Translations under genes and position numbers: made by a program
Shown here: piece after piece, positions 22,576 through 34,034 of the stretch
Numbering within the stretch: position 1 is the first letter of the stretch
Layout of the letters: the number at the start of each line of letters is the position of its first letter
The notes under the pieces: model-generated
The model's database searches: none
Told to the model about the DNA's origin: nothing
What the model saw: the letters and a program-made list of their open reading frames with translations, nothing else
Source: Oopsacas minuta
Lineage: Eukaryota; Porifera; Hexactinellida; Lyssacinosida; Leucopsacidae
Reading direction: 5' to 3'
Length of the DNA: 64,000 nt
Assembly (NCBI GenBank): GCA_024704765.1
Contig: JAKMXF010000044.1
Span: forward strand, 1-64,000

Positions 22576-24354
22576 ATCAAAAGAGAAAGAAATGTTGAAT
22601 CAAACCATTCAGCTTAGTCTAATATCTGAGAGTGAAGCCAAACACAAATTCATCATTAGAAATTTACAGGATCTGAAAGCTAAGTTGAATTATATTGTGT
22701 TACCAGACAATTGGTTAGTATGGCATACTGACAATTCTAGTACACGGTTTATTCTTCCTTGTCTTATTGAAAAAACTATTTCAGTAGATTTATATCTAGA
22801 AATAATTTCATTTTTATCTGTCCAACCTGGTTCTATGGACAAAGTACACCTAATTATATTCGACAAATTGAATCCTTATTACATCAAATTTCCTCGAAAT
22901 TTGTATCTGATGATCATAATACTAAATCACATTCATTTCATATTCCTCGTGCCAAACAACACATAGGGAAGGTTATTTATTTAGCTAGCAAAGAGGATAG
23001 CGAAACTATTCTTTCTCAGTTATATCCAATCTCTAATTCATCCTCTGTCAATTAGATAATATATTTATTCTAAAGAACAGGCGAAGGTACAATATAATTA
23101 CTCAAGTGATGTCAATTAAGACTTATCTCATTTCTCGAGCATGTTATGTCTATCTCCAGAGTTTAGAGTGTCTTTCTCTACCGCATGTTCACACATTAAA
23201 TACATTCATTCTTCGTTTGGCATTGAAAACGAATTCTCTACCTTTCTCACCGAGCTACTTCTTCCTTCAGTTCATTGGAGAGAATTGTTATAGTTCAAAT
23301 GGGTGAAATACACGTTAAATCTGATATTACTTATAAAGGAGGGAAAATCTTTGCTCCTAATTTGGACCCAGAGGACCCAACCAGAACTGTGTTCGCGGTA
23401 ATGGTATCTAGCTTACATAAGAAATGGACTTGTATTTCACGTTTATTAATATATGGATGCCATGTGGTTCTATTTCCGCTGAAAAGAAATTTCCCATCAT
23501 CAAAGAGTGTATCATTGATATTGAGAATTGTGGTTTAAGTTGTGCAGGTAATTTCAACTGACAATTATCCTTTGAATGTAAATCTTTTCACTATTTTCTC
23601 CGAATGGCAAATTGGGAACTGGGGTGCCTCACCCATTGATTCTACTAGATTTCTCTTCCTCACATTCGATTTTGTTTCGAGTTATCATATTTCCTACATT
23701 CAAATTCTTGAATCTGAGCGTCGTCTTAAGCTCTCTAACATCCTAAAAATGTTTTCTTGCCAACAGGACTCTTCTAAATCTATACATTCTTTTGTCAGAT
23801 CTTCTACTTCACCCTTTAGTACTTCTAGTGATGACCGAATAGTTCTGGAGCCATATCTTGATGAAATTGGTGATGTATTATCAATTGAATACACTCAGCA
23901 GATATTCCAGTCGTTAATTTTTATTGGAGGATATTTGGTCTATAAATTCTTGAAAGGGTTTCAAGAGTGTAGATTGCGCATTGATACGCTAACTCATGAT
24001 AAAGAATTTTTTCTGACAATGATTCAATTTCACGATCCGAGCTCTTACAATTAACAGAATGAGGGGGCTCAAATGTCCGTCTGAGCCTGTTCTTAGCTCT
24101 GTCACTACTCTCTAGAAGATTCTGTTTGCTATTGAGGACAATGACCATATGGCGAATCTACCTGTACACGGTCCAGCTAGAAAAATATTTGTTGAGTTCA
24201 CATTGATATACATGGAAGATGATGCAAGTATTGATAACTGGGAATTAAACTGTTCTATCTGTAATGTAACTAGATGGGATATCTTACGTAAACTTAGTTT
24301 ACTACTGCTAATTGCTTTCTGGCGAACAAGATTAAGAACTATACTTCACTTGTA
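22565..24354 (+). pseudogene. P-element-like transposase, broken
   Basis: Successive fragments continue the THAP protein: a helical region (LISESEAKHKFIIRNLQDLK, 22610-22680), the catalytic-domain start GEIHVKSDITYKGGKIFAP (23300-23360) with an FAVMV strand, ISTDNYPLNVNLF (23548-23590), and the C-terminal block EYTQQIFQSLIFIGGYLVYK (23886-23950). The order is that of P-element-like transposases, with candidate acidic residues in GEIHVK and STDN. At least four frameshifts or stops break it. The segment 24100-24354 probably encoded the tail. Confidence 0.6.
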
Positions 24355-25065
24355 ACTTCTAGGTGTATAGAAAACGTAAACTGGAAAAGTTCTTATTATT
24401 TTGTGAAGTGTATGTATTATTATCGTTATTGTATGTATTTACATTTCTTATGTATGTTGATTGGGTTATTGTCCAATATACATTAGTTTCAATGATTTTC
24501 AAATAGAATTTCAGTATCCTAGTATAATACCAACGAAGGATTGTTAATAATAATTGAGATAATGTTTTAACTAGATATTTAAGATAATAACAGAATTCTC
24601 CAATATCAGCTAATAACGCATCCCTGGTACTTTTACTGTTAGGCCTTATATTTAGTAGGCTATGGACTAACTAATTATATATTCAGTGATTCCATATTGA
24701 GACGAAAATCTTTCATTGTTTATTATTATATACTTAAACTTTAGTATTATATCTTACATATAGTTGATTATATTTTTATGTTTATATCCATTCATAGCAT
24801 TCTAATGATTCTACACATAATGCAATGGCGCGCTTAATCATTTTGACTATGGATGGGATAGTTAATTGCTATATTTGCAAAGGGAAGTCTTTGGTTTCTC
24901 TAATATTAAATTGTGTATTTTTCTCCTGAACAAATTTCTACTTTTGATATTCAATAGTGCGCAAAGTCTATACCTACAAACCAAGGTTTATCTAGCATTT
25001 TCTAGTGTGCCACTTTATTACGGGTCTAAAATTTTTAAGGCACCCTGACAAGGATGAACACAATA

Positions 25066-25148
25066 CAGTGTAACCCGATTATTTAAACTGCCAGCGACCG
25101 GACAAAGGTGTTCGTAAAACTAAAAGTTTAGATAATCAGGCTGCACTG
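25066..25148. mobile_element. pogo/Tigger-type MITE, 83 bp
   Basis: CAGTGTAACCCGATTATTTAAACT at 25066 faces its diverged inverse (AGTTTAGATAATCAGGCTGCACTG) at 25125-25148, with TA on each outer side. The CAGTGTAACC..GATTAT start is like Tigger/pogo termini. It is only 83 bp long, essentially two TIRs joined by a 35-bp middle. Confidence 0.75.
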
Positions 25149-25299
25149 TATATTCAGGAACAACAAATCTTGGCAGAACCCTAATTTTTATGCTTACCAC
25201 ATCTTATCAGTATATTATTACTCAACCAATACATTAGCATATATATTCGGGGGAGTTTACTTTTTAGAGTGAGAACTAACCAACGGGCTATACATTATT

Positions 25300-26907
25300 T
25301 ATGGACTCGACTTCTTCTCTTTCGGCATCACACGGTGATGCCCAGAAACCCACTCATGAAAAGGGGGACATTAATTGGTGAAGAGCCTCTCAAATCATTT
25401 CTCAATCCCAAAGCTATTGTTGTCGGCGAATCTGAATCTTGTGTTGATGAAGATGAGGATCACGATCCTAGAGCCTCAAGTCACGATGTTGAACCTCCTC
25501 CGAGTAAAGTCTAAAGGACTTCATTACAGGTGCAATACCCCTGGCTCTTTTTACAAGGAGATAGGTATTTCTGCAAGTATTGTTCAGATAATACTAAGCT
25601 TATAACACTTACCAATGATGTGCTTTTCGTTAACTGTGGTGTGGCTAGGAATAAGCAGCCTGATAGAAAAGTAGGAAAGCATTGTATTTCTACATTTCAC
25701 ATACAAAGCATAGATATGGAAAAAATCATGACTGAAGCGACTCAGTCAGTAGTTGATCAGGTCATCAACAGAGCTCTTTAAGATGCCAAAACGAGAGTAA
25801 AGGTTGCTGAAACTTTCGTAGATAAGTACATAAAGGTCGCTCTGTTCTTGTTTGTAGAAGAAATCCCTCACACAAAGAAGTTCGAGAAATTACTTGATTG
25901 AATATGTTCGATGGAGTTTGATATGTTCCATTTTGCCAAGACCAGAGACGAAAATGCTACTTATCGTAGTACGACTACGAGATCCGAATTTATATATATA
26001 ATGGACAAAGTTCTTGATAGTGAAGTCAGTACAAGGCTTCGTTGTAGCATTAACCAGTATGGCGCTTACACCATTATGGCCGATGAGACATTTATCAATA
26101 ACCAGTCTTTCCTGGGAGTTTATGCAAGATTCCTTGAAGTGTCCCATTGATCAGTAAATACTGTTGAAGAACTTATTTTCACCACTGCAGTGTCATCTAC
26201 TAAAGCACAGGCACTCTTTGATGCTATTGATGTTGGGCTTAATTCTCGCAATATAGCTACAAATTGTCCTAGATGTATCCCTCTTGGTGCGCGGGACATG
26301 AGCTCTCCGGACAAAAGTCTATACGGCTTGATGAAATCCAATTGGAATTTACGTCATCTAGTATATCAACATTGCAAGGCACACAGGCACGAATTGGTAT
26401 CTAAATCTGTAGCAAGGATTTCGCTATTGTCAAAATTCGATTGCTAGCCTCCAAGTGCTTTTCATGTTCTTTCATATGAGCAACAAGAAGTATGAAGTTC
26501 TAAAGGATCAAACTGCTCAAAATCCTAGAGGTCAAGGCAGGATCAAGGGACTCATGGGAGTTGCTGGTAGTCGATAGCTGTCTAATTTTGGTTCTATCGC
26601 GCGGGCACTGGATATACTTCCTAGTGTAGCCTTGACACTCGATTGCATGTCAGAGTTGCCCGGCTTTGATGCTACCGATATGTCTATTGCTGCTGGCTTG
26701 TTTTGGAAACTTGTATACCAAGAAAAGTTAAAGACCTTGATTTACTTGGATTATAAATTTTACAAACTTGTTAACCTATCTTTAAAATTCCAAAGGTCTG
26801 CTTTCACAACAACTGATGTTATTTCCCACACTAACACAGTTATCCGGGAATTGGGGGATGGAGCGAACCCCATCATAGTGAAAGAAGCTACAAATAATCG
26901 TCTAAGC
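25300..26907 (+). pseudogene. hAT transposase, N-terminal and central part
   Basis: From about 25300 a Ser-rich start (MDSTSSLSASHG) leads, in broken frames, to a zinc finger RYFCKYCSDNTK (about 25565-25600) with KVGKHCISTFH, and then to a catalytic region TIMADETFINNQSFLGVYARF (about 26070-26130) whose MADET Asp corresponds to the first hAT catalytic residue. HLVYQHCKAHRH and NTVIRELGDGAN follow downstream. Several stops, for instance at 26148 and 26446, disable it. The coding piece is cut at 26907 by the BED-finger hAT, and its C-terminus reappears at 32.2-32.6 kb. Confidence 0.6.
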
Positions 26908-29213
26908 CAGGGGTCTTCAACCTTTTTCTTCTAAGAGCCAAATATTAGTTTCGTATTAGATTGGCGAGCCGCATTAAAAGTTAAGGATCATGTATTCTAT
27001 ATTTTGATATAATACTGTATTATTATGTGTAATTTATCAGAGTAAAATATTAATGTGAAGGTTGGTACTGTTTTTGTTGTTTTATTAAGATGCCATCTAT
27101 ATTAGGTTTCATATCAGTCGATGAAATACGAAGAACGTCTTGGAGTGGTCATCAGTCAAATTAGTTCTATATTTGTTTTTGATATATTTCATTTTAGCGA
27201 AAAATGCCTCGCAAATGTAAGTGCTTCCAAATAAACTAGCTATCCTTCTTGCGTGTTTTGAAATAGCAGGATAGATATCTCAAGGAAGAGTTTTATAGAA
27301 ACTAATTACTCTAACATCCTTGAAGTCTACCTTGAGATCTGCTAGACTGCAGGTCTACGAGTTCAAGTTGAAGCTCCTGTGGAGCATATTGCGGACCAAA
27401 ACTGAAAGGCCGTGCAAAAATCTCGAAGCTTTGTTGTTGATTTCTAAAATCTCCAAATCGAGTATCAAAGTTTTCTTGGAGATTTGAAATAATTTCAGCA
27501 TATTTGTTTCCATCAGCACTATCTTGCGACTTTAGTGCTGGAAAGTAAGAAAAATTGTTATTTTTAAGCTGTAACTTAAATAGAGCGAGTTTCATCTCAA
27601 AACTTCGATTTGTGTGTTATAAAATTCATGAATCAACTTGTTCTTTCCCCGAAGTGTGGAGTTTAGAATATTTAAGTGTGTAGTCATATCTACAAGGAAG
27701 GCAAAGTCGCTAATCCAATTTGTATCTTCGAAATCAAGAACTTTCTTTTCCTTTGAGGCTAAGAAACTTGATATTTCATCTCTTAATTCCCAAACTCTTT
27801 TAAGAACTACTCCTCTACTCAGCCACCTAACACTTGTAAAGTATAGTACATCTCCTGATCTGAATCGAGATCTTTCAAAAATTCTTTAAATTCTCTTTGA
27901 TTCACACCTTTAAATCTCATAAAATGTACAACGTCTACTATCAACTTCATAACATTTTCCAGTCCAAGTGTTTTCGCACATAGGGGCCACTTGATGAATA
28001 ATACAGTGACACCATGATATTTCTGTCACATTATTTTCTGTCAACCATCGTAGAACTTGACCTTTAAACCTTGTACCTGTACCGAGCATTGATGGAGCTC
28101 CATCTGTTGAAATGCCAGAAAACTTTAAGGCAGGAAAGTTGTTTTCCGACACAGTCTTAAGAAACTCTTCGAAAATATCAATCTCACGAGTTCTTCCATG
28201 CATAGAACGCAGTGCAGTAATTCTTCGGTAATGTTGAAGTTTTCATCAACGCCTCTTATCCAGATTGCCAATTGCTCAACATCACAAATATTCTTACTTC
28301 TATCAAGTGCCAAGCTACAGAAACTAAAACAACTTGTCTTTTCCAATAGTTGTGTATGAATATTTTTTGAAATCGATTCCACTCGATGCATTACTGTCAT
28401 AGCGCTCAAGGAGGCTTGCTGTATTAGTTGTTTTTGTCTGGACAACATTGATCAGCGAATTCATTTAGGCATTCCTTTATAAATTCACCATCCGTAAATG
28501 AATTCATACGTTTCGCGATTATATTACTAATAGCAAAGCTAACTGCTGTGATAAACTTAACCGAATTATCATTTTTTGAAAAGTTTGATTGTTCACTCTT
28601 CAAGTTTCTTTCAAGATTGTCTAGTTTAGTCCTTCGTGATTCCCCAAGAATTCTCAGAGAATTTGATTGGTGTTTGGCATTGTAATTCTTTTCCAAGTTT
28701 CCTTTTTTTTAGCGGAAGCTATTGTTTACGGCATATTAGACAAATGAACTTGCCACTGTCTTCCACGAAAAAATACTTTATTTTCCATTCTATCTTGAAT
28801 GACCGATTTTCTTCTTGTATCTTCCGCTTTTTCGACGTAGAAGTAGCCATAGTGGATACGTAAATAATTTATGAATAATAAAAAATGTGTATTTGGAGAG
28901 TATTTGAAATCTGAAAACGAAATTGTATATTGTCAAATACTTCTGATTTATACTTTTGTTTGTATTTGAATATTGACTGAAGGCTAAATTAATTACTGAA
29001 GACAACAAAGGTCTCCTATACACTTTAAATACCATCAAGGTTTCCAGAATTGAGAAACAAAAAAGTGCTAATACTTGAGTATATTCACAATATCTGTTGA
29101 ATCATATACAACAAATTTCGAAATTAACAAAGTGAAGACAAAATAAACAAAAGCAAGAATTATCCTGCGAGTCGTACGCTTTATGATCGCGAGCCACAGG
29201 TTGAAGACCCCTG
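26908..29213 (-). mobile_element. hAT transposon nested in another hAT, 2306 bp
   Basis: The left end CAGGGGTCTTCAACC and the right end GGTTGAAGACCCCTG are exact inverses over 15 bases and match the usual hAT terminus. The 8-bp flanks GTCTAAGC (26900-26907) and GTATAAAT (29214-29221) agree at five positions, an aged duplication. The element carries a - strand BED-finger transposase and splits the older hAT gene. Confidence 0.92.
27109..28850 (-). pseudogene. BED-finger hAT transposase (ZBED5/Charlie-like), broken
   Basis: The ATG at 28850 gives MATSTSKKRKIQEENRSFK, then a BED-type finger (FICLIC ... NAKHQ). The middle shows SLALDRSKNICDVEQLAIW with the first hAT Asp, and KFSGISTDGAPSMLGTGTRF with the second. 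The C-terminus holds ENFDTRFGDFRNQQQSFEIF, then GSTYICEAFFAKMKY, the dimerisation helix typical of hAT, and a stop at 27109-27111. Frameshifts fall within the zinc finger (near 28705), near 28430, near 28170 and around 27300-27640. Proteins of this kind also occur as domesticated ZBED and GTF2IRD2 genes, but the termini show this copy is a transposon. Confidence 0.88.
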
Positions 29214-29644
29214 GTATAAATTCATTATTTAATGATCTAGAAGAAGTATTGATATAGTGAACACAGTGGCACGAAATGGCTTAAACCTGGAAGTAGATAT
29301 TAGGGTACTAGATAACGGATTAAACTATATTATTGACCTATGGGGAATCGTACCCAAGGAATCGATTGACGTAACTGGATTTTTTTCCAAGTCTTTGGGT
29401 GTGAAAGTAATGACGTCATTATCACATTCAAGAATATTTTGATTTTTTTATCGATTTTAATTAAGCCAATTTGTAAGTTATAGGTTCAAAAATTGAATGT
29501 TTTATGTTTTATGTTTGATATTATTAACACTATTTAATGTATATTTTTATAAACTTATGAAGCCACGTTTCTTGTTAAAATGACCTACCGTTCATTGAAC
29601 TACAAACTATAACGTATTTATAATTAGAGAATTCACCAAAATAT

Positions 29645-31279
29645 CTTAACAGCTCTTTAACTCAGATAGATCTGGCTCCGAATTGTTTTTGGTAATATTA
29701 CGAAAGGATGCTAAAATTGGATTACTTTTAGAGATAAGCCTGACGAACACATCTTTAACTTTGTTCTCAAAGCTAAATTTTCTTGAGGTCTCTCACGGTA
29801 TCGCCTGACCAATTTATTACAGGATTCAGGGCCTTCTTCAGACAACCCTTCTAAGCCAAACCCATCGTTATGCTCTGCAATTATTTGTGGTGCATAGGCT
29901 AGAAGTTTATGTAAAGTGGGGTTACATCTGCCCATGAAAAATTGATTAAAATGGATTCGTAAGTCTCTCGGCATACATTATCAAGGCCTTCAGTATCCAC
30001 TTCCTCTTGCCATTATACAATCTCAGGATAGCACTCAAATTATTAAAGATTGTAGTGACAACTTGATGTGTCTCTTGAAGAACAACCGTCAATAGCCAAT
30101 AGAGAAATCTTGCACAGTATCATCGCTACGTGTGAAGCATCTCCGAACAACATTTCCTGTTGTGGTGGTTCTTCCTTAGACTGATGGTGTGTCAATGGAT
30201 ATACTAAGTTTTCTTCAATAAAGCTAGTAATAAATTTCTTGGCCCCAAGAATTATTCGTGAAGTTGGTGACCATTTTTGAATATCACCACACTGTAAATG
30301 GTAAATCAATAATAGGAACCAACTAAATGTTCTCAAATATGTATGTAGAGGGGAAGTTGATATGATATCTTTTTCTGAGATCGGTTTGTGTGTTAGATTG
30401 TATCTTTGATTTGTTGGTAAAGATAAAAATTCTTCCTCATCAACCTCATCAAATACATCATGTGCATCACGGATAGTCCTATTTATGGGAAAGCCGTTTT
30501 GAACTGTGCTAATATCGTGTATCTGTTGGAGCGTTGCTGTATACATTTGACAATTAGCATCACCAGCACCGCTTAAGATTTTTGCCATCTTTGTATCGAA
30601 ATGAGATCTTATGATCTTGCCCTCTGCATTGCCATTGTGTAAACACAAACCACTCTCTTCAATAGTTGAAGTTTGTTATTTATTAATGAGTCCATCAAAA
30701 ACTTGACACTCTCTTCATTTTCTGGAAGGGCTAAGAGGGCAACTGGTCGAGTCTGGTGTAAGAAATACCTACTCCACATGGAAATTCTCTATGAATTATA
30801 CGCACCTCATCCAGAAAATTAATTTGAGCGCGATGTTTAACTACGCTATCGTAGCCTGGTAACTTGAGATCTTCAGATAGTAACGTACGCCGAAGTTCTA
30901 AATACTTTGTTTTATCGATCTCAAGCGAATCTAAAAGAAAGGCAGATATATTAAGTGATAATTGTGGATAGATAGGAGATGAGTTTCCCTTCTAGAGTAT
31001 CTCTTTACAAATATTGGCACTATTTATGTCCTACTCCTCATTGCAACAAATTAGTAGGAGATAAGTTACAAGAGTCTTTGGAAATACACGCTCGTTTTCA
31101 GCGACTGATTCGAGGTGAGGCTTAAGAGAAGAGAGCCGATTTCTCAAACATTTGGTCGTTAAGTCAGAGAGCGGTTTCTTATTTGAAAGATTAAAGTCTT
31201 CTTCAAAGTTAATGGTTAATGAAGAAGAGGCACTTAAACTAGGCTTCTTGGTAGAGGACAGAAGCACATGGAATTCCAA
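29645..31279 (-). pseudogene. RAG1/Transib-like transposase relic
   Basis: Fragments in order on the - strand: LRNRLSSLKPHLESV (31.1 kb), LPGYDSVVKHRAQINFLDEV (about 30.85 kb), then a 200-residue open piece (30648-30043) with GAGDANCQMYTATL and KPISEKDIISTSPLHTYLR, then LHKLLAYAPQII and GLSEEGPESCNKLVRRYRE (29.9 kb), ending MFVRLISKSNPIL. These follow the RAG1 core: its CxxC-DAT zinc region, its KPFIETVPSIDALHCDI segment and its HKTLAHVPEII ... SEGNESGNKLFRRFR block with the last catalytic Glu. The second Cys of CxxC is Tyr here, a one-base change. The region with the first two catalytic Asp is not seen. Stops and frameshifts make it inactive. Confidence 0.65.
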
Positions 31280-31299
31280 GTATCATTGTGAATACAGGG

Positions 31300-32190
31300 C
31301 AAAAAGTAAGATTGTATATATATATATGTTTGTTTTATAAGCTTATAAAATACATCCTGAAATCTAGAAATAAGGAACTTTTGACGAAACTTTTTCTCAC
31401 AGTAGAAGAGTGTTGATTTTTTACTGGAATCTTTGTAGAAATACGTGATGAGAACATTTATTTATATTAATTACAAGCTGAATTTTGTAAACACAAGCAT
31501 AAAATTGTAAATAACTGTACGCTTTGATTATATCGCTAAGCAACCATAATATTTATATAAAATTTTGAAAAGAGAAGTTTAAAAAATATTAGATAAATTC
31601 AAAAGTTCATGTGGTTGAAACTATATTTGTGCGAATTTTTCAGGAACCTGGAAATTGTTGTATTTTATAGAGAATTAAAAATGCTATATCATGAAACTCA
31701 GGAGACAACTTGACAGAACGCGACAGATGCAGTTATGATACTTCGAAGTTGAGTGACGACAGAAATATCTGACAGAAAAATTTATCAAAATATTTGAGCT
31801 ATTTAAGGATTTATTATTTGAACTCCGCTTATATAATCATTATAATAAGAGAGTAGTCGAAAATGCAATGGAATGAAGTCTTTGGAATGTATTAGTTGCT
31901 TAGATACTGGAATTTAAGTTCATTGATATAAATGAATATATGTGGTTTTCAAGAATAATTTCTGAGCAAGAAATTGTAATGCTTATATACATTCCAGTTG
32001 ATCCTAAACTAAATGATGGATCATAAAAATTTTAGACCTTTCAAGTAATTGGATATTTCTCTTTCCAATGAACTTTATATGGTTACTAAATATCGGATTG
32101 AGATTTTGACCAATTTCCAGGGTGTGTGCCACTCTGGTGAATTCTCACATTCGTCGAGGCGCAATCTGATAGTTTTGAAATTTAATCTAC
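31300..32190. other. non-coding interval inside the hAT/RAG-like nest
   Basis: AT-rich with a (TA)n run near 31314-31325. Neither the missing N-terminal half of the RAG1-like relic nor a terminal repeat could be recognised here. Confidence 0.4.
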
Positions 32191-32191
32191 G

Positions 32192-32640
32192 TTGGTAGAA
32201 TACACTAAAGCGCTAGAGCTTGAAATGTTACACAGATTTGGTGAAGATACAGAGCTTCTTGCGTCAATGGTTGCATTCTACCATCTCTCTTGGTCAACCA
32301 AGATTCCAAAAATTGCGTCCTTTTTTGGTTTTGACGAAACCAGTCTTAGGAATGAATATATTTCTTTGGAAAAGCATTGTGAGTTGTCGACTGCTATGGG
32401 CACTGTTGACGATTATCAGAGCGGCAGGATCAGATTTTGGATTGAATTCGTTAGTGATTCATACACTCGGCAATGTACCCAGAACATGTGCGAATCGCTA
32501 CTTTGATGCTTACTATGCCAATAGGGTCATCCTCAGTAGAAAGATGCTTTAGCTACAGAGCTAGATTGGGGGAGATCACAAAAGAAAATCGTTGACCATT
32601 GAACATTTGCAATAACTCATGGGAATTAGCCAGCAGGGCC
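32192..32640 (+). pseudogene. hAT transposase C-terminal dimerisation domain
   Basis: ELEMLHRFGEDTELLASMVAF opens the piece. After a shift, RIATLMLTMPIGSSSVERCF and YRARLGEITKEN (about 32490-32595) reproduce the hAT C-terminal dimerisation motif, with a SS-ER-F signature. It reads in the same direction as the hAT fragment ending at 26907, so it is probably the tail of that gene, separated by the BED-hAT and by the RAG1-like relic. It has stops and at least one frameshift. Confidence 0.65.
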
Positions 32641-32879
32641 CTGGGCTACCAGCATTCAGTAACATTACCTGGCCTTTTGCTTTATGTGAAACTGGGAGTT
32701 GGAGTAAGCAAAAATTTCTTTTTAATCTATTTATTGACCAAGTTTATCGCAAATGGTTAGATAGTCCAAGACGTATATTCTGAATTTTGTCTCTAGCAAC
32801 TCTCAGCAAACTCTACAATGTTCTATATTCAGTATATTGACCAGTATAATAAATTCTTAGTGAGAATTTGTTTTTATAC

Positions 32880-33000
32880 TAGCTGGCACCTAAAACGTGC
32901 CAACTTGGCACCTAATGCCGATTATACAGCCGGCACCTTGCCTCCTGATTAGTTTGCGAACTGTCACCTAAAGGTGCCTGCAGAGCACCTAAATGACTCC
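32880..33000. repeat. cluster of GGCACCTA-like repeats in both orientations
   Basis: GGCACCTAAAA, GGCACCTAATG, GGCACCTTG, GTCACCTAAAGGTGCC and GCACCTAAATG follow each other within about 120 bases, some paired as inverted copies (GGCACC with GGTGCC). It lies 240 bp after the hAT C-terminus, so it may be the sub-terminal repeat array to which a hAT transposase binds. That role is inferred. Confidence 0.5.
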
Positions 33001-33519
33001 TGGTATAAACAATTCCGGATCTAACTGGGTTATCTAAATAATTACTAATCAATTTTGTCAAAATGCATCAATTGTAAAACATTCTATAGAATTCATGATT
33101 CCTGTGAATATGGAATATTTGACCATGGCACTGGTTCAGAAATTAGAGGGATATATTATCAGACCGAGTGATAACTGGGTGACTAGTATATCTCATAATC
33201 TGTCGTTTTTGCTCGAATATTGCATATTTGTAGAACATCAAATATCAAACATAATATAATAAATTCTTTCAAGAATGTGCTAAGATACGTGTTTAGTGTG
33301 CATTTAATGGATACAATTTGTCATTCTCTGATTCCTCATATGACGTTAAATGTTGCATCTTTCATTTCAAAGTCTTAATGATGAAATGGTCTATAAATAT
33401 TATTACATATAAGAAATTTAACTATTAAAAATAAAAAAATTAGCTCGTTTTTGGGTTACTTCAGAGACCAGAGATATCTAATATTATTTGTGAATATTCA
33501 ATTTTAGCATTATCATTGT

Positions 33520-33760
33520 CGTTAAAATTATTATCAGAACAAGATAGCCAACTTTAGTAATTCCCGACTTTCCATACCCTGAAAATACATTTTTATTTGC
33601 TTTTTCTTAACAATGTGAATCTTGAATCTGCCCATATGTTGTATTTTAGTGACTGCGCAATGATCTATTGAGATATCATATCAATATGTATTATCAGGGT
33701 GTAGGAAGTTTGTTATTTACTACAAATTGGCTATTCTTTTTTTGGTAATAATTTTCACGA
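33520..33760. repeat. fold-back element, copy 1
   Basis: AGATAGCCAACTTTAGTAA and GACTTTCCATACCCTGAAAATACAT recur inverted as ATGTATTATCAGGGTGTAGGAAG and TACTACAAATTGGCTATT around a centre near 33640. The inner arm is shared with the element at 34.0-34.6 kb. Non-coding. Confidence 0.65.
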
Positions 33761-34034
33761 TTATCCAGGAATAATTTGATATTCATATAATACTTCATCC
33801 CTGCTCTCTCTGTAACCCAAGAATAAGCCAACTTTTGTATACAAATTTATATTTCATATCAAACAATTTATAGATCGTTTCGTATATTGGCTTTGAAATG
33901 AAAGATGAAATACTGAATGATATATAAGACACTAAATACCTTCAGTTTACCAAATAGATGCTTACTAAACACTCATTTCACATATCACTCGTCTATTTAC
34001 CTGAACCTGTACCAGCCGTTATATTACTTAGGTA

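Larger units (their letters stand above)
21963..24665 (+). mobile_element. THAP/P-element-like transposon with long inverted repeats, about 2.7 kb
   Basis: The left end begins CCATAGCCTACTAAATATAA and the right end is its exact inverse (…TTATATTTAGTAGGCTATGG). Similarity continues inward through GGCCTAACAGTAA, TACCAGGGAT and TTATTAGCTGAT, giving inverted repeats of about 75 bp with a 10-bp indel. ACTAA flanks both outer ends, but a complete 8-bp duplication could not be confirmed. Inside are a THAP finger and pieces of transposase. Confidence 0.75.
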
